NCBI RefSeq assembly: GCF_001902145.1
Contig: NZ_MRST01000021.1
Span: 124,001 to 188,000, forward strand
DNA length: 64,000 nt
Reading direction: 5' to 3'
Origin: Pseudomonas fluorescens
GTDB lineage: Bacteria > Pseudomonadota > Gammaproteobacteria > Pseudomonadales > Pseudomonadaceae
Position 1 is the stretch's first letter. Each line of letters begins with the position of its first letter. Below the pieces are notes generated by a model that saw only the letters and a list, made by a program, of their open reading frames with translations, was not told the origin of the DNA and did not search any database. The translations under genes and the position numbers were made by a program. Shown here piece by piece: positions 30,100 through 40,561 of the stretch.

Positions 30100-33000
30100 T
30101 TAAACGGATTTCGGAATGAGGCGTTCAAACAGCGCCTCCAAGGTGTTGAAGCGTTCTTCGGCGCGTTCCATCGGCACCATGAACTTGAACAGCGTAGCCC
30201 CTTCGAACTTGTAGCGGTTGGGCTGGCCCTGGATCAGCTTGATCAGCACCAACGGGTCGACCGGCGTTTGCGCTTCGAATTCGATACGCCCGCCTTGCGG
30301 CCCGGCGTCGACTTTCTTGATGCCCAACTGCTCGGCCTGCAACTTGAGCAGGGTCAGGCGCACCAGGTTCTTGGTCGGTTCCGGCAGCAGGCCGAAACGG
30401 TCGATCATCTCTACCTGCAAGTCCTTGAGGCCTTCTTCGTCGGCCGCCGAGGCAATGCGCTTGTACAGAATCAACCGTGCATGCACATCCGGCAGGTAGT
30501 CTTCGGGAATCAACGCCGGCAAGCGCAGGTTGATCTCCGGGCCGCCGCCCAAGGGTTGGTCGAGGTTCGGTTGTTCGCCTTTGCGGATGGCTTTCACCGC
30601 GCGCTCGAGCATCTCCATGTACAGCGTGAAACCCACCGCCTGGATCTGCCCGCTCTGGCCGTCGCCGAGCAATTCACCGGCACCACGGATTTCCAGGTCG
30701 TTGGTGGCCAATACAAAGCCGGCCCCGAGGTCTTGGGTATTGGCGATCGCTTCCAGGCGTTTTTCCGCATCGGAAGTGATCTGCTGGCGCGGCGGTGTGA
30801 GCAGGTAGGCATAGGCCTGGTGGTGACTGCGCCCGACGCGGCCGCGCAATTGGTGCAGCTGCGCCAGGCCGAACTTGTCGGCACGCTCGATGATGATGGT
30901 GTTGGCGCTCGGCACGTCGATGCCGGTCTCGATGATGGTCGAGGCGATCAGCACGTTGAAGCGCTTGTGATAGAAGTCGCTCATCACCTGTTCGAGTTCG
31001 CGTTCGCGCATCTGTCCGTGGCCGATGGCAATACGGGCTTCCGGCACCAGTTCGGCGAGGTCGGCGGCGCATTTCTCGATGGTTTTCACATCGTTGTGCA
31101 GGTAATACACCTGGCCGCCGCGAAGCAGTTCGCGCAGCAGGGCTTCCTTGACCGTGCTCTTGTTTTGCTCCATCACGAAGGTGCGCACCGACAGGCGACG
31201 CGCCGGTGGCGTGGCGATGATCGACAGGTCGCGCATACCCGACACGGCCATGTTCAGCGTGCGCGGAATCGGCGTGGCGGTGAGGGTGAGGATGTCGACT
31301 TCGCTGCGCAGGGCCTTGAGCTGTTCTTTCTGGCGTACACCAAAACGGTGTTCTTCGTCGATGATCACCAGGCCCAGGTTCTTGATCTTCACATCGTCCG
31401 ACAGCAGCTTGTGAGTACCGATGACGATGTCGATCTTGCCCTCGGCCAGATCGGCGACGGCGGCATTCACTTCTTTGGCGGACTTGAAGCGGCTCATCAC
31501 CTCCACGGTCACCGGCCAGTCGGCAAAGCGGTCGCGGAAGCTGTTGTAGTGCTGTTGGGCGAGCAGGGTGGTCGGCACCAGGATCGCCACCTGGCGACCG
31601 CCGTGCACCGCAATAAAGGCAGCGCGCATCGCCACCTCGGTCTTGCCGAAGCCGACGTCGCCGCACACGAGGCGGTCCATCGGCTTGGGCGCGAGCATGT
31701 CGGCGCGCACCGCTTCGATGGTGGTTTGCTGGTCCGGGGTTTCTTCGAAGGCGAAGCCGGCGCTGAAGGTGGCGTAGTCGGCTTTCGGGTCGGCGAACGC
31801 ATAGCCTTCGCGGGCGGCGCGGCGGGCATAGATGTCGAGCAGTTCGGCGGCCACGTCGCGCACCTGTTCGGCGGCCTTGCGCTTGGCTTTCTGCCAGGTC
31901 TCGGAGCCCAGGCGGTGCAACGGCGCCAAGGCGTCGTCGCTGCCGGTGTAGCGGGCGATCAGGTGCAGGTTGGCCACCGGCACGTAGAGCTTGGCGCCCT
32001 CGGCGTATTCCATGGTGAGGAATTCGGCGGCCTGGTTGTCGATCTCCAGGGTCTGCAGGCCCAGGTAGCGGCCGACACCGTGGTCGATATGCACCACCGG
32101 CGCGCCTTCGCGCAGCTCGGTGAGGTTCTTGATCACCGCGTCGTTGTTGGCGTCGGCGCGTTTTTCACGGCGCCGACGCTGCATCACGCGTTGGCCGAAC
32201 AGCGGGCTTTCGGCGATCAAGGCAAGTGCGGGGTCATCCAGGCGTAGCCCTTCGTCCAACGGCGCGATGGTGATCGCCAGGCGCTCTTTGCTGGCGACAA
32301 AATCCGGCCAGCTGTCGACGGTTTTTGGCCGCAGCTTCAGGCGCTCCAGCAGCTCCAGCAGCACTTCGCGGCGCCCGGCGGATTCGGCGGTAAACAGCAC
32401 GCGGCCCGGGAAGTCACCGAGGAAGTTCGACAGCGCCTCCAGCGGTTGCGTGGCTTTGGCCTGGATCGCCAAATCGGGCAACGCGCTCGCCGGGAAACGC
32501 TCGCGGCCACTGCCGGCGTCCACGTCCTGCTGGCTGGCGACCACACGCGGCCAGTTTTTCAGGCGCGCGAAGCAGTCTTCAACCGGCAGGAACAGTTCAG
32601 ATGGCGGCAATAAAGGCCGGGACGGATCGACGCGGCGCTCTTCATAGCGGTTGCGCACGTCGTTCCAGAAGTTTTCCGCCGCCTGTTCGATACCCGGCAG
32701 CGAGAACACCTGGGTGTCCTGGGGCAGGTAGTCGAAGAGGGTGGAGGTCTCGTCGAAGAACAACGGCAGGTAGTACTCGATACCGGCAGGTGTAATCCCG
32801 CTGCTCAAGTCCTGGAAAATCGGGCAGCGACGGAAGTCGACATCGAAGCGCTCACGAAAGCGCGCCTTGAAGCGTGTTACCGCGTCTTTTTGCAGCGGGA
32901 ACTCACGCGCCGGCAGCAGCTTGATCGAGTCGACCTTGTCGATGGAGCGCTGATTCTCCGGATCGAAGGTGCGCAGCGTCTCGATCTCGTCATCGAACAG

Positions 33001-33549
33001 GTCGATGCGATACGGCAACTTGCTGCCCATCGGGAACAGGTCGATCAACGCGCCGCGCACCGCGAACTCACCGTGCTCGTACACCGTGTCGACGCAGCGG
33101 TAGCCGCTGGCTTCCAGGCGCGTGCGCATCTGCTCGACGTCAAGCTTCTGGCCCACGTCCAGCACCAGGCTGCTGCCGAGCAGGAACTTGGTCGGTGCCA
33201 GGCGGTGCAGGGCGGTGGTGATCGGCACCACCAGCACGCCGTGGGCCAGTTCCGGCAAGCGGTACAGGCTGGCGATGCGCTGGGAGATGATGTCCTGGTG
33301 CGGCGAGAACAGGTCGTAGGGCAGGGTTTCCCAGTCGGGAAAATGCAGCACCGGCAAATCCGGGGCGAAGAAGCTCAGCTCCTGCTCCAACCGTTCGGCA
33401 CTTTGGCTGTCGGCGGTGAGCAGCAGGGTAAAGCGCTTGGCTGCGCTGGCAGCCTCGGCAATGGCCAGGCTCAGGGCGGCACCGGGCAGGTTGCCCCAGT
33501 GCTGTTTACCTGCCGCGGCAGGGAGTAGCGGTAGACGCAGAACGGGCAC
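30100..33549 (-). CDS. mfd: Transcription-repair coupling factor Mfd
   Basis: Mfd removes RNA polymerase stalled at DNA damage and recruits UvrA. It has 1149 residues, the family length. The N-terminal UvrB-homology part (LHFPDWETLPYDLFSPH near 67-83) is followed by the RNA polymerase-interacting domain, then the RecG-like translocase: Walker A GDVGFGKTEVAMRAAF near 628 and DEEH box IIDEEHRFGV near 730. The C-terminal TRCF domain completes the protein. The start codon is GTG at 33549, with GGAG 12 bases upstream. It is the first gene of a leftward run mfd-csiV-helicase. Confidence 0.97.
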   Translation of the reverse strand: MPVLRLPLLPAAAGKQHWGNLPGAALSLAIAEAASAAKRFTLLLTADSQSAERLEQELSFFAPDLPVLHFPDWETLPYDLFSPHQDIISQRIASLYRLPELAHGVLVVPITTALHRLAPTKFLLGSSLVLDVGQKLDVEQMRTRLEASGYRCVDTVYEHGEFAVRGALIDLFPMGSKLPYRIDLFDDEIETLRTFDPENQRSIDKVDSIKLLPAREFPLQKDAVTRFKARFRERFDVDFRRCPIFQDLSSGITPAGIEYYLPLFFDETSTLFDYLPQDTQVFSLPGIEQAAENFWNDVRNRYEERRVDPSRPLLPPSELFLPVEDCFARLKNWPRVVASQQDVDAGSGRERFPASALPDLAIQAKATQPLEALSNFLGDFPGRVLFTAESAGRREVLLELLERLKLRPKTVDSWPDFVASKERLAITIAPLDEGLRLDDPALALIAESPLFGQRVMQRRRREKRADANNDAVIKNLTELREGAPVVHIDHGVGRYLGLQTLEIDNQAAEFLTMEYAEGAKLYVPVANLHLIARYTGSDDALAPLHRLGSETWQKAKRKAAEQVRDVAAELLDIYARRAAREGYAFADPKADYATFSAGFAFEETPDQQTTIEAVRADMLAPKPMDRLVCGDVGFGKTEVAMRAAFIAVHGGRQVAILVPTTLLAQQHYNSFRDRFADWPVTVEVMSRFKSAKEVNAAVADLAEGKIDIVIGTHKLLSDDVKIKNLGLVIIDEEHRFGVRQKEQLKALRSEVDILTLTATPIPRTLNMAVSGMRDLSIIATPPARRLSVRTFVMEQNKSTVKEALLRELLRGGQVYYLHNDVKTIEKCAADLAELVPEARIAIGHGQMRERELEQVMSDFYHKRFNVLIASTIIETGIDVPSANTIIIERADKFGLAQLHQLRGRVGRSHHQAYAYLLTPPRQQITSDAEKRLEAIANTQDLGAGFVLATNDLEIRGAGELLGDGQSGQIQAVGFTLYMEMLERAVKAIRKGEQPNLDQPLGGGPEINLRLPALIPEDYLPDVHARLILYKRIASAADEEGLKDLQVEMIDRFGLLPEPTKNLVRLTLLKLQAEQLGIKKVDAGPQGGRIEFEAQTPVDPLVLIKLIQGQPNRYKFEGATLFKFMVPMERAEERFNTLEALFERLIPKSV

Positions 33550-33904
33550 GGAAGGTTGAGCTCCAAGCGTTGCGACAAAGTCGGTAATTGTAACGGCCCC
33601 AGGTGCCGCCTGTCAGTTGCTGACTGTGCCTATTACGGTTTGCAGGAAATGTAGTGGCTAAGACAAACAATGGCGGGTTTTGACTCAATATGTAGTGCCA
33701 AAATGCGCGAATGTTTAGGAGGGTTACGGACAAGTCGGCCTGCTCGTCAAACTAGTGGCCTTCTGGAACCCGCGTGTTTCCTGGGCTGTAGCGCGGTGGT
33801 ATTTTTTTGCAAGGGCTTTTTGTTGCCCTTCGCGCATTGCTCAACGCTCAGTCGGGCGACATAATGTAGCCCCTTTTTTCTGCCCCTACATGTGGAAGGT
33901 TCCC
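33550..33904. other. 355-bp divergent promoter region, mfd and gap
   Basis: No gene is supported here, although an open frame in phase with gap runs through the last 150 bp. A hairpin-capable segment aagggctttttgttgccctt lies at about 33809-33828. No clear regulatory palindrome was recognised. Confidence 0.5.
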
Positions 33905-35353
33905 GTGACTCAGAAGCCCGACCAGTGTCTTGGTGAATGGATCGACCGTGAAGCACTCGCTGAAGCGATGATTCCGCTTATCGGTCAGCTGTACCGCAAT
34001 AACAATGTGGTGAGCTCGATCTATGGCCGCAGCCTGATCAACCAGTCTGTCATCGCGATTCTCAAAGCCCACCGCTTTGCGCGCCATCGCTCCGCCGACG
34101 ACAGCGAACTCTCCGTCCACGAAACATTCCCACTGCTCAAAGCCATGAGCGAGCTCAAGCTCGGCGCGGCTTCGGTAGACCTGGGCAAGTTGGCCTACAA
34201 ATTCCGCAAGGAAGGCGCTGGCCGCACCGCCGAGCAGTTCGTGCGTGAAGAAATGGCCGATGTGGTTGGCCAGCAAAACGCTGCCGCCCGCAAAGGCACC
34301 GATGTGGTGTTGTACGGCTTTGGCCGTATCGGCCGCCTGCTGGCGCGCATCCTCATCGAGAAAACCGGTGGCGGCGACGGCCTGCGCCTGCGTGCCATCG
34401 TGGTGCGCAAAGGCGCCGAGAACGACCTGACCAAGCGCGCCAGCCTGTTGCGTCGCGACTCGGTACACGGCTCGTTCAATGGCACCATCACCATTGACGA
34501 AGAAAACAACACCATCACCGCCAACGGTAACCTGATCCAGGTGATCTACGCGAAGAACCCGACTGAGGTGGATTACACCCAGTACGGCATCCAGAACGCC
34601 CTGCTGGTGGACAACACCGGCGTATGGCGTGATGCCGAGGGCCTGGGCCAGCACTTGGCATGCCCGGGTGTCGACCGCGTGGTGCTGACCGCGCCTGGCA
34701 AGGGCAAGCTCAAGAACATCGTGCACGGCATCAACCACGCTGAAATCACCGCTGACGACAAGATCGTGTCCGCCGCGTCCTGCACCACCAACGCCATCGT
34801 GCCGGTGCTCAAGGCTGTGAATGACAAGTTCGGCATCGTCAACGGCCACGTTGAAACCGTTCACTCGTACACCAACGACCAGAACCTGATCGACAACTTC
34901 CACAAGGGCGATCGCCGTGGCCGTAGCGCCGCGTTGAACATGGTGATCACCGAGACCGGTGCTGCCACTGCCGCTGCCAAAGCCCTGCCTGAACTGGCCG
35001 GCAAGCTGACTGGTAACGCGATCCGTGTACCGACGCCGAACGTGTCGATGGCCATTCTCAACCTCAACCTTGAGAAAGCCGCCACCCGTGAAGAGATGAA
35101 CGAGTACCTGCGCTACATGGCGCTGCACTCCGACCTGCATAAGCAGATCGACTTCGTCAATTCCCAGGAAGTGGTCTCCACCGACTTCGTCGGCTCGCGC
35201 CATGCTGGTGTGGTGGACGCCGAAGCGACCATCACCCAGGACAACCGTGTTGTGCTGTACGTGTGGTACGACAACGAGTTCGGCTACAGCTGCCAGGTGG
35301 TTCGCGTGATGGAAGACATGGCTGGGGTCAACCCGCCTGCGTTTCCGCGCTAA
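33905..35353 (+). CDS. Glyceraldehyde-3-phosphate dehydrogenase, long form
   Basis: It oxidises glyceraldehyde 3-phosphate with NAD(P) and phosphate, or runs in the reverse direction in gluconeogenesis. It has 482 residues from a GTG at 33905 (preceded by GGAAGGTTCCC). Usual GAPDHs have about 335; the extra about 130 N-terminal residues are helical and have no motif I know. The core starts with the nucleotide-binding GTDVVLYGFGRIGRLLAR near 132; the catalytic cysteine is C293 in SAASCTTNAIVP, and the histidine is in VHSYTNDQ. This long class is known in pseudomonads as a second GAPDH beside the glycolytic one. Terminator 17 bp downstream. Confidence 0.92.
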   Translation: MTQKPDQCLGEWIDREALAEAMIPLIGQLYRNNNVVSSIYGRSLINQSVIAILKAHRFARHRSADDSELSVHETFPLLKAMSELKLGAASVDLGKLAYKFRKEGAGRTAEQFVREEMADVVGQQNAAARKGTDVVLYGFGRIGRLLARILIEKTGGGDGLRLRAIVVRKGAENDLTKRASLLRRDSVHGSFNGTITIDEENNTITANGNLIQVIYAKNPTEVDYTQYGIQNALLVDNTGVWRDAEGLGQHLACPGVDRVVLTAPGKGKLKNIVHGINHAEITADDKIVSAASCTTNAIVPVLKAVNDKFGIVNGHVETVHSYTNDQNLIDNFHKGDRRGRSAALNMVITETGAATAAAKALPELAGKLTGNAIRVPTPNVSMAILNLNLEKAATREEMNEYLRYMALHSDLHKQIDFVNSQEVVSTDFVGSRHAGVVDAEATITQDNRVVLYVWYDNEFGYSCQVVRVMEDMAGVNPPAFPR

Positions 35354-35369
35354 GCCTTTGGGCTGAATG

Positions 35370-35399
35370 AGAAAGCCCCGACTGGTTCGGGGCTTTCTC
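35370..35399. terminator. Terminator after gap
   Basis: Hairpin gagaaagccccga, loop ctgg, ttcggggctttctc; nearly perfect. Confidence 0.9.
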
Positions 35400-35432
35400 A
35401 TGACTGGGGGGTTGTGTTGTCTGGGAGGGCCT

Positions 35433-35520
35433 CTTCGCGAGCAAGCCCGCTCCCACATTTGATCGCGTTTCTTCAAGATGTACTCGGTCAAATGTGGGAG
35501 CGGGCGTGCTCGCGAAGGCG
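35433..35520. repeat. Inverted-order REP pair
   Basis: A minus-oriented arm (cttcgcgagcaagcccgctc, 35433-35456) and a plus-oriented arm (tgtgggagcgggcgtgctcg, 35493-35512) face outwards to inwards in reverse order to a usual REPIN. The plus arm has one mismatch (gcgtgctcg). Confidence 0.85.
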
Positions 35521-35735
35521 GTGGTGCAGTCGATGCATAGGTGACTGTTGCACGTATTTCCAGCAGGATGGACTGGCCTGTGACGCGACCAAGGGTTAAT
35601 GTTCGCGGCGCTCGGCCTTCTATAGACTGTGCCCCGGTTCACACACTTGAGCCAAATTGTCCTTCATGACCGCTGGCCGCGGCATGATTTAGCCCGGCGT
35701 CCAACCGTACGCCTGGCCTGTTCTGAGGAGTACGC

Positions 35736-37130
35736 ATGGCTGTCTACAACTACGACGTGGTGGTATTGGGTTCCGGCCCGGCTGGTGAAGGCGCGGCGAT
35801 GAACGCTGCCAAAGCAGGGCGCAAGGTGGCGATGGTCGATAGCCGTCGCCAGGTCGGCGGTAACTGCACCCACCTGGGTACCATCCCGTCCAAGGCGTTG
35901 CGTCACTCCGTGCGCCAGATCATGCAGTTCAATACCAACCCGATGTTCCGGGCCATTGGTGAGCCGCGTTGGTTCTCGTTCCCGGACGTGTTGAAAAGCG
36001 CCGAAAAAGTCATCTCCAAGCAAGTCGCTTCGCGTACCGGCTACTACGCCCGTAACCGCGTCGACCTGTTCTTCGGCACCGGCAGCTTCGCCGACGAGCA
36101 AACCGTCGAAGTGGTCTGTGCCAATGGCGTGGTCGAGAAGCTGGTGGCCAAGCACATCATCATCGCCACCGGTTCGCGCCCGTATCGCCCGGCGGACATC
36201 GATTTCCACCACCCGCGCATCTATGATAGCGACACCATCCTCAGCCTGGGCCACACCCCGCGCAAACTGATCATCTACGGTGCCGGCGTGATCGGCTGCG
36301 AATACGCCTCGATCTTCAGCGGCCTGGGTGTATTGGTGGAACTGGTGGACAACCGTGACCAATTGCTCAGCTTCCTCGACTCGGAAATCTCTCAGGCGTT
36401 GAGCTACCACTTCAGCAACAACAACATCACCGTGCGCCACAACGAGGAGTACGAGCGGGTCGAAGGCCTGGACAACGGGGTGATCCTGCACCTCAAGTCC
36501 GGCAAGAAGATCAAGGCCGACGCCTTGCTGTGGTGCAACGGCCGTACCGGCAACACCGACAAGCTGGGCATGGAAAACATCGGGGTCAAGGTCAACAGCC
36601 GTGGCCAGATCGAAGTGGATGAGAACTACCGCACTTGCGTGCCGAACATCTACGGCGCCGGTGACGTGATCGGCTGGCCAAGCCTGGCCAGTGCCGCCCA
36701 TGACCAGGGCCGCTCGGCCGCTGGCAGCATTGTCGACAATGGCAGCTGGCGCTACGTGAACGACGTGCCGACCGGGATCTACACGATTCCCGAGATCAGC
36801 TCCATCGGCAAGAACGAGCACGAACTGACCAAGGCCAAGGTGCCTTACGAAGTGGGCAAGGCGTTCTTCAAGAGCATGGCGCGTGCGCAGATTGCCGGTG
36901 AGCCGCAAGGCATGCTGAAAATTCTGTTCCACCGCGAAACCCTGGAAGTACTCGGCGTGCATTGCTTCGGCTACCAGGCCTCGGAGATCGTGCACATCGG
37001 CCAGGCGATCATGAACCAGCCAGGTGAGCAAAATACTCTCAAGTATTTCGTCAACACCACCTTCAACTACCCGACCATGGCCGAAGCCTATCGGGTAGCG
37101 GCCTACGACGGCCTCAACCGGCTTTTTTGA
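35736..37130 (+). CDS. sthA: Soluble pyridine nucleotide transhydrogenase
   Basis: An FAD flavoprotein that transfers hydride between NADPH and NAD, re-oxidising excess NADPH in the cytoplasm. It has 464 residues with the dihydrolipoamide dehydrogenase fold: FAD-binding [19 protein letters not shown] near 9-27, NAD(P)-binding [14 protein letters not shown] near 180, dimer domain at the C-terminus. The redox disulfide of the superfamily is incomplete ([15 protein letters not shown]: only the first Cys is kept, the second is Thr), which is normal for SthA. The start is set by GAGGAGTACGC. Confidence 0.96.
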   Translation: MAVYNYDVVVLGSGPAGEGAAMNAAKAGRKVAMVDSRRQVGGNCTHLGTIPSKALRHSVRQIMQFNTNPMFRAIGEPRWFSFPDVLKSAEKVISKQVASRTGYYARNRVDLFFGTGSFADEQTVEVVCANGVVEKLVAKHIIIATGSRPYRPADIDFHHPRIYDSDTILSLGHTPRKLIIYGAGVIGCEYASIFSGLGVLVELVDNRDQLLSFLDSEISQALSYHFSNNNITVRHNEEYERVEGLDNGVILHLKSGKKIKADALLWCNGRTGNTDKLGMENIGVKVNSRGQIEVDENYRTCVPNIYGAGDVIGWPSLASAAHDQGRSAAGSIVDNGSWRYVNDVPTGIYTIPEISSIGKNEHELTKAKVPYEVGKAFFKSMARAQIAGEPQGMLKILFHRETLEVLGVHCFGYQASEIVHIGQAIMNQPGEQNTLKYFVNTTFNYPTMAEAYRVAAYDGLNRLF

Positions 37131-37172
37131 GCGGCTCCGGCCGGTGGCCTGAGCCGGCCGGGGAGACCGATT

Positions 37173-37895
37173 TCAGTAATTCTCGAGGGTGGCAGTGGCC
37201 AAACCGGGAAAGTCTGTAATCAGGCTATCTACGCCGAAGTCGGCGAGCCTGCGCATCAGCGCAGGTTCGTTGACTGTCCACACGGACACATGCAAGCCCT
37301 GGCGCTGGGCTTTTTCCAGCCGCTCGGGAGTGCACAGCGTCCAGTTCAATGCCAAATACTCACAGCCGTAGTTCTGCGCGACCTTCAGCGGGTCGAGCCA
37401 GGCGTATTCGGCGACCAGCCCGCGTGACAGGTCCGGGGTGAGTTCCACGGCGGCCTTGAGCACTTCCCGCGAGCTTGACGTCACCGTGACCTTGTCCATC
37501 AAGCCAAAGCGCACCGCCATTTCGCGAATCGCCAGCACAGTGGTGGCGGCACGGGTACGCGAGGCGCTTTTGACTTCCAGTTGCCAGTGATCGAAGTCGC
37601 ACTGTTCGAACAACTCCTCCAGGCGTGGAATCGGGCAGGGGCTTACCCAGCCTGGGCCGCCTTTGCGCGCGTCCATTTTCACCAGATCAGCCGCCGAGTA
37701 CTCGACGACCTTGCCGCGCCGGTCGGTGGTGCGCTTGAGGGTCGGGTCGTGGATGACCATCAACTCGCCGTCCATGGACAGGTGCAAGTCCAGCTCGCAG
37801 CGGCGTACGCCGTGCTTGAGGCACTCCTGAAAGCTGGTCAGGGTATTTTCCGGTGCTTCGCCTTTGGCACCGCGGTGGCCGTAAATCAGGGTCAC
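37173..37895 (-). CDS. Glycerophosphodiester phosphodiesterase
   Basis: It hydrolyses glycerophosphodiesters to glycerol 3-phosphate and an alcohol. It has 240 residues, no signal peptide, so it is the cytoplasmic UgpQ-like form. The GDPD signature is complete: IYGHRGAKGEAPENTLTSF (catalytic H7, metal-binding E14), ELDLHLSMDGELMVIHD with the second histidine. The start is a GTG at 37895 after AAAGGAGCAACT. It is in a leftward pair with the PilZ gene, 44 bp apart. Confidence 0.93.
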   Translation of the reverse strand: MTLIYGHRGAKGEAPENTLTSFQECLKHGVRRCELDLHLSMDGELMVIHDPTLKRTTDRRGKVVEYSAADLVKMDARKGGPGWVSPCPIPRLEELFEQCDFDHWQLEVKSASRTRAATTVLAIREMAVRFGLMDKVTVTSSSREVLKAAVELTPDLSRGLVAEYAWLDPLKVAQNYGCEYLALNWTLCTPERLEKAQRQGLHVSVWTVNEPALMRRLADFGVDSLITDFPGLATATLENY

Positions 37896-37939
37896 AGTTG
37901 CTCCTTTGCGCCAGGATGGCTGGCGTCGTGAATACGCAT

Positions 37940-38518
37940 TCAGAGGTCTTCGCTTTGTTCGCGCGCCAGGCGGCGTTCCTGGGCCTGTTTCTGCAGGATA
38001 TAGCGCGCCAGCAGTTGGCGTTGGGCATCGGTCATGGATTCGAACTCCGTGCCCACATCAAAACCGTCGCCCTTGGGGTCGCAATGGGTCACCCGCGCGC
38101 GCAGCAACAGGCCGAGCGCCTGGGGCATCAGCACCAGCTTGATTGCCAGGTGAGTGTCGGGAGCCAGCGGCGTCGGGTGCTGGAAGTCGATGCCGCCCTC
38201 GGAGAGGATCACCGGTTGTGGCGCGCCGACCTCGTTGAGCAAGCCGCGGGCCATGACCTGGCTGAGCAGATCCAGACGCTTGTTCTGCACTTTGAGGAAG
38301 GCCGCCAGGCTGCGGTCTTTCTCGCTGATCTGGCGCAGCAGGTGCTGGGCTTCGAATTCGCTCAGGTGCAGTTCGCTGAGCAAATTGAACAGCGGCGAAT
38401 CATCCAGCAACACTTCCTTGCTCGCCGCGTCGGGGCCAGACAGGGGTTTGATTTGAAGTGCGATCATGTCGTCGATACGGTAGTATTCGCGGCGCTCTTC
38501 TTCATCTAATGTCGACAT
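37940..38518 (-). CDS. PilZ domain protein
   Basis: A 192-residue protein with a YcgR-like N-terminal part and a C-terminal PilZ barrel. The first residues MSTLDEEERREYYRIDD contain RxxxR (R10-E-Y-Y-R14), half of the cyclic di-GMP binding signature. The second motif, normally D/N-x-S-x-x-G, reads I-L-S-E-G-G, lacking the acidic/amide residue, so ligand binding is uncertain. The ATG at 38518 fits the protein start of relatives. It is divergent from lolC. In P. aeruginosa a PilZ gene keeps this place beside lolCDE, as I recall. Confidence 0.85.
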   Translation of the reverse strand: MSTLDEEERREYYRIDDMIALQIKPLSGPDAASKEVLLDDSPLFNLLSELHLSEFEAQHLLRQISEKDRSLAAFLKVQNKRLDLLSQVMARGLLNEVGAPQPVILSEGGIDFQHPTPLAPDTHLAIKLVLMPQALGLLLRARVTHCDPKGDGFDVGTEFESMTDAQRQLLARYILQKQAQERRLAREQSEDL

Positions 38519-38612
38519 GGCGAACCCCAGGTAACGGTAATGGTCTGAGTGTAAAGCTGCTGACCAGACCCCGCCACCGGGACGTCTTCTTTTCCTCCGA
38601 ACAAGCCCCGAC

Positions 38613-39863
38613 ATGTTCAGACCTCTCTTCGTATTTATTGGCACGCGTTATACCCGTGCAAAGCGTCGCAATCATTTTGTGTCGTTCATTTCCCTGACCT
38701 CGATGATCGGTCTCGCCCTGGGCGTGGTCGTGATGATCGTGGTGCTGTCGGTGATGAATGGCTTCGATCATGAGATGCGCACCCGCGTGCTGGGCATGGT
38801 GCCCCACGCGACCATCGAGGGCGATGCGCCCATCAACGACTGGCAAAGCCTGGCCGCCAGGGTCAAGCAGAACCCCAAGGTGGTAGCGGTAGCGCCGTTT
38901 ACCCAGATGCAGGGGTTGCTGACCAACGACGGCAAAGTGCAGAAGATCCTGCTCAACGGCATCGACCCGGCCCAGGAGCGCAACGTCTCGATCATCGACA
39001 AGTTCATGCTGCAAGGTAAGCTCGACGAGCTGGCGCCCGGCAGTTTTGGCATCGTCATCGGTGACAAGGCCGCGGCCAAGCTGGGCGTGGGGGTTGGCGA
39101 CAAGCTGACCTTCGTCGCCCCGGAAGTCACCGTGACCCCGGCCGGCATGTTCCCGCGCATGAAGCGCTTTACCGTGGTGGGCACCTTCCACGTCGGCGCT
39201 GGCGAAATCGACGGTTACATCGGCTTGACCAACCTCACCGACCTGGCCCGCCTGCATCGCTGGCAGCCCGACCAGGTGCAGGGCCTGCGTCTGAAGTTCA
39301 ACGACCTGTTCGACGCCCCGCGCGGCGCCTGGGAAATTGCCCAGCACCTGGGTGAGACCGAGTACTACGCCCGCGACTGGACCCGCTCCCACGGCAACCT
39401 GTACCAGGCCATCCGCATGGAAAAAGCCATGATCGGCCTGCTGTTGCTGCTGATCGTCGCCGTGGCGGCCTTCAACATCATCTCCACGCTGGTGATGGTG
39501 GTGAACGACAAGAAGGGCGACATCGCCATCCTGCGTACTTTGGGCGCCACGCCGGGGCAGATCATGGCGATCTTCATGGTGCAGGGCACTGTGATCGGCG
39601 TGGTCGGCACCTTGATCGGCACGGCGGTGGGCATTCTGGCCGCGCTGAACGTCAGCGCCGCCATCGCCCTGCTTGAAAAAGTGATCGGCCACAAGTTTCT
39701 CAACGCCGACGTCTACTTCATCGACTACTTGCCGTCCCAGGTGCAAACCCAGGACGTGCTGATGGTGGGCGGCGCCGCGTTGGTCCTGAGCTTCCTTGCC
39801 ACCCTGTATCCAGCCTGGCGCGCGGCACGTACCCAGCCAGCACAGGCATTACGTTATGAGTGA
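38613..39863 (+). CDS. lolC: Lipoprotein-releasing system permease, LolC/E family (first)
   Basis: Inner membrane permease of the LolCDE complex that extracts mature lipoproteins and hands them to LolA. It has 416 residues: one N-terminal membrane helix ([21 protein letters not shown] near 30-50), a large periplasmic domain and three C-terminal helices of the FtsX fold, ending [16 protein letters not shown]. The symbol follows gene order (first permease, ATPase, second permease). It is very similar to the second permease at 40615. Its stop overlaps the lolD start. Confidence 0.93.
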   Translation: MFRPLFVFIGTRYTRAKRRNHFVSFISLTSMIGLALGVVVMIVVLSVMNGFDHEMRTRVLGMVPHATIEGDAPINDWQSLAARVKQNPKVVAVAPFTQMQGLLTNDGKVQKILLNGIDPAQERNVSIIDKFMLQGKLDELAPGSFGIVIGDKAAAKLGVGVGDKLTFVAPEVTVTPAGMFPRMKRFTVVGTFHVGAGEIDGYIGLTNLTDLARLHRWQPDQVQGLRLKFNDLFDAPRGAWEIAQHLGETEYYARDWTRSHGNLYQAIRMEKAMIGLLLLLIVAVAAFNIISTLVMVVNDKKGDIAILRTLGATPGQIMAIFMVQGTVIGVVGTLIGTAVGILAALNVSAAIALLEKVIGHKFLNADVYFIDYLPSQVQTQDVLMVGGAALVLSFLATLYPAWRAARTQPAQALRYE

Positions 39864-40554
39864 ATCGGGCATGAGTGAAAAAGCAATCCTGAGCTGCCGC
39901 AACCTGGGCAAATCCTACGAGGAAGGCCCGGAATCGGTGGTGGTGCTGTCCAACCTGCAGCTTGAACTGCACCCTGGCGAGCGCGTGGCGATCGTCGGCA
40001 GTTCCGGTTCCGGCAAAAGTACCTTGCTCAACCTGTTGGGCGGCCTCGATACGCCGTCCCAGGGCAGCGTATGGCTGGCCGGTGAAGAGCTGTCGGCCTT
40101 GAATGAAAAGGCCCGCGGCCAACTGCGCAACCGCTCGTTGGGCTTTGTATACCAGTTCCACCACTTGCTGCCGGAATTCACCGCCCTGGAAAACGTGTGC
40201 ATGCCGCTGTTGATCGGCAAGACCGCGATTCCTGAAGCGCGTCAGCGTGCCACTGCCTTGCTCGAGCGCGTCGGCCTCGGCCATCGCCTGGAGCACAAGC
40301 CAGCGGAGTTGTCCGGTGGTGAGCGCCAGCGCGTGGCGATTGCCCGTGCCCTGGTGAACAACCCGGGCCTGGTGATGCTCGACGAGCCGACCGGCAACCT
40401 CGACTCCCACACCGCCCAGGGCATCAAGGACTTGATGCTGGAGTTGAGCACCCAGATGCGCACCGCGTTCCTGGTGGTGACCCATGACATGAGCATGGCC
40501 CGGCAGATGGACCGCGTACTGCATTTGCAGGAAGGTCATCTGGTCGCTATCTGA
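39856..40554 (+). CDS. lolD: Lipoprotein-releasing system ATPase LolD
   Basis: The ATPase subunit powering LolCE. It has 232 residues from the ATG at 39856, which overlaps the lolC stop (ATGAGTGA), suggesting translational coupling; the ATG at 39871 ([19 protein letters not shown], 227 residues) is an alternative that matches relatives as I recall. Walker [14 protein letters not shown], the LolD motif [20 protein letters not shown], signature [14 protein letters not shown] and Walker [13 protein letters not shown] are all present. A terminator follows before lolE. Confidence 0.96.
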   Translation: MSESGMSEKAILSCRNLGKSYEEGPESVVVLSNLQLELHPGERVAIVGSSGSGKSTLLNLLGGLDTPSQGSVWLAGEELSALNEKARGQLRNRSLGFVYQFHHLLPEFTALENVCMPLLIGKTAIPEARQRATALLERVGLGHRLEHKPAELSGGERQRVAIARALVNNPGLVMLDEPTGNLDSHTAQGIKDLMLELSTQMRTAFLVVTHDMSMARQMDRVLHLQEGHLVAI

Positions 40555-40561
40555 CCTGTTG

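Noticed and set aside
30043..32247. A 734-codon open frame on the plus strand
   Set aside because: It lies opposite mfd, which has full-length homology; the composition (rich in His, Gln, Val) is typical of antisense frames in GC-rich genes.
33755..33904. Longer N-terminus for GAPDH
   Set aside because: The open frame upstream of GTG 33905 has no ribosome site and looks non-coding; GGAAGG supports the GTG.
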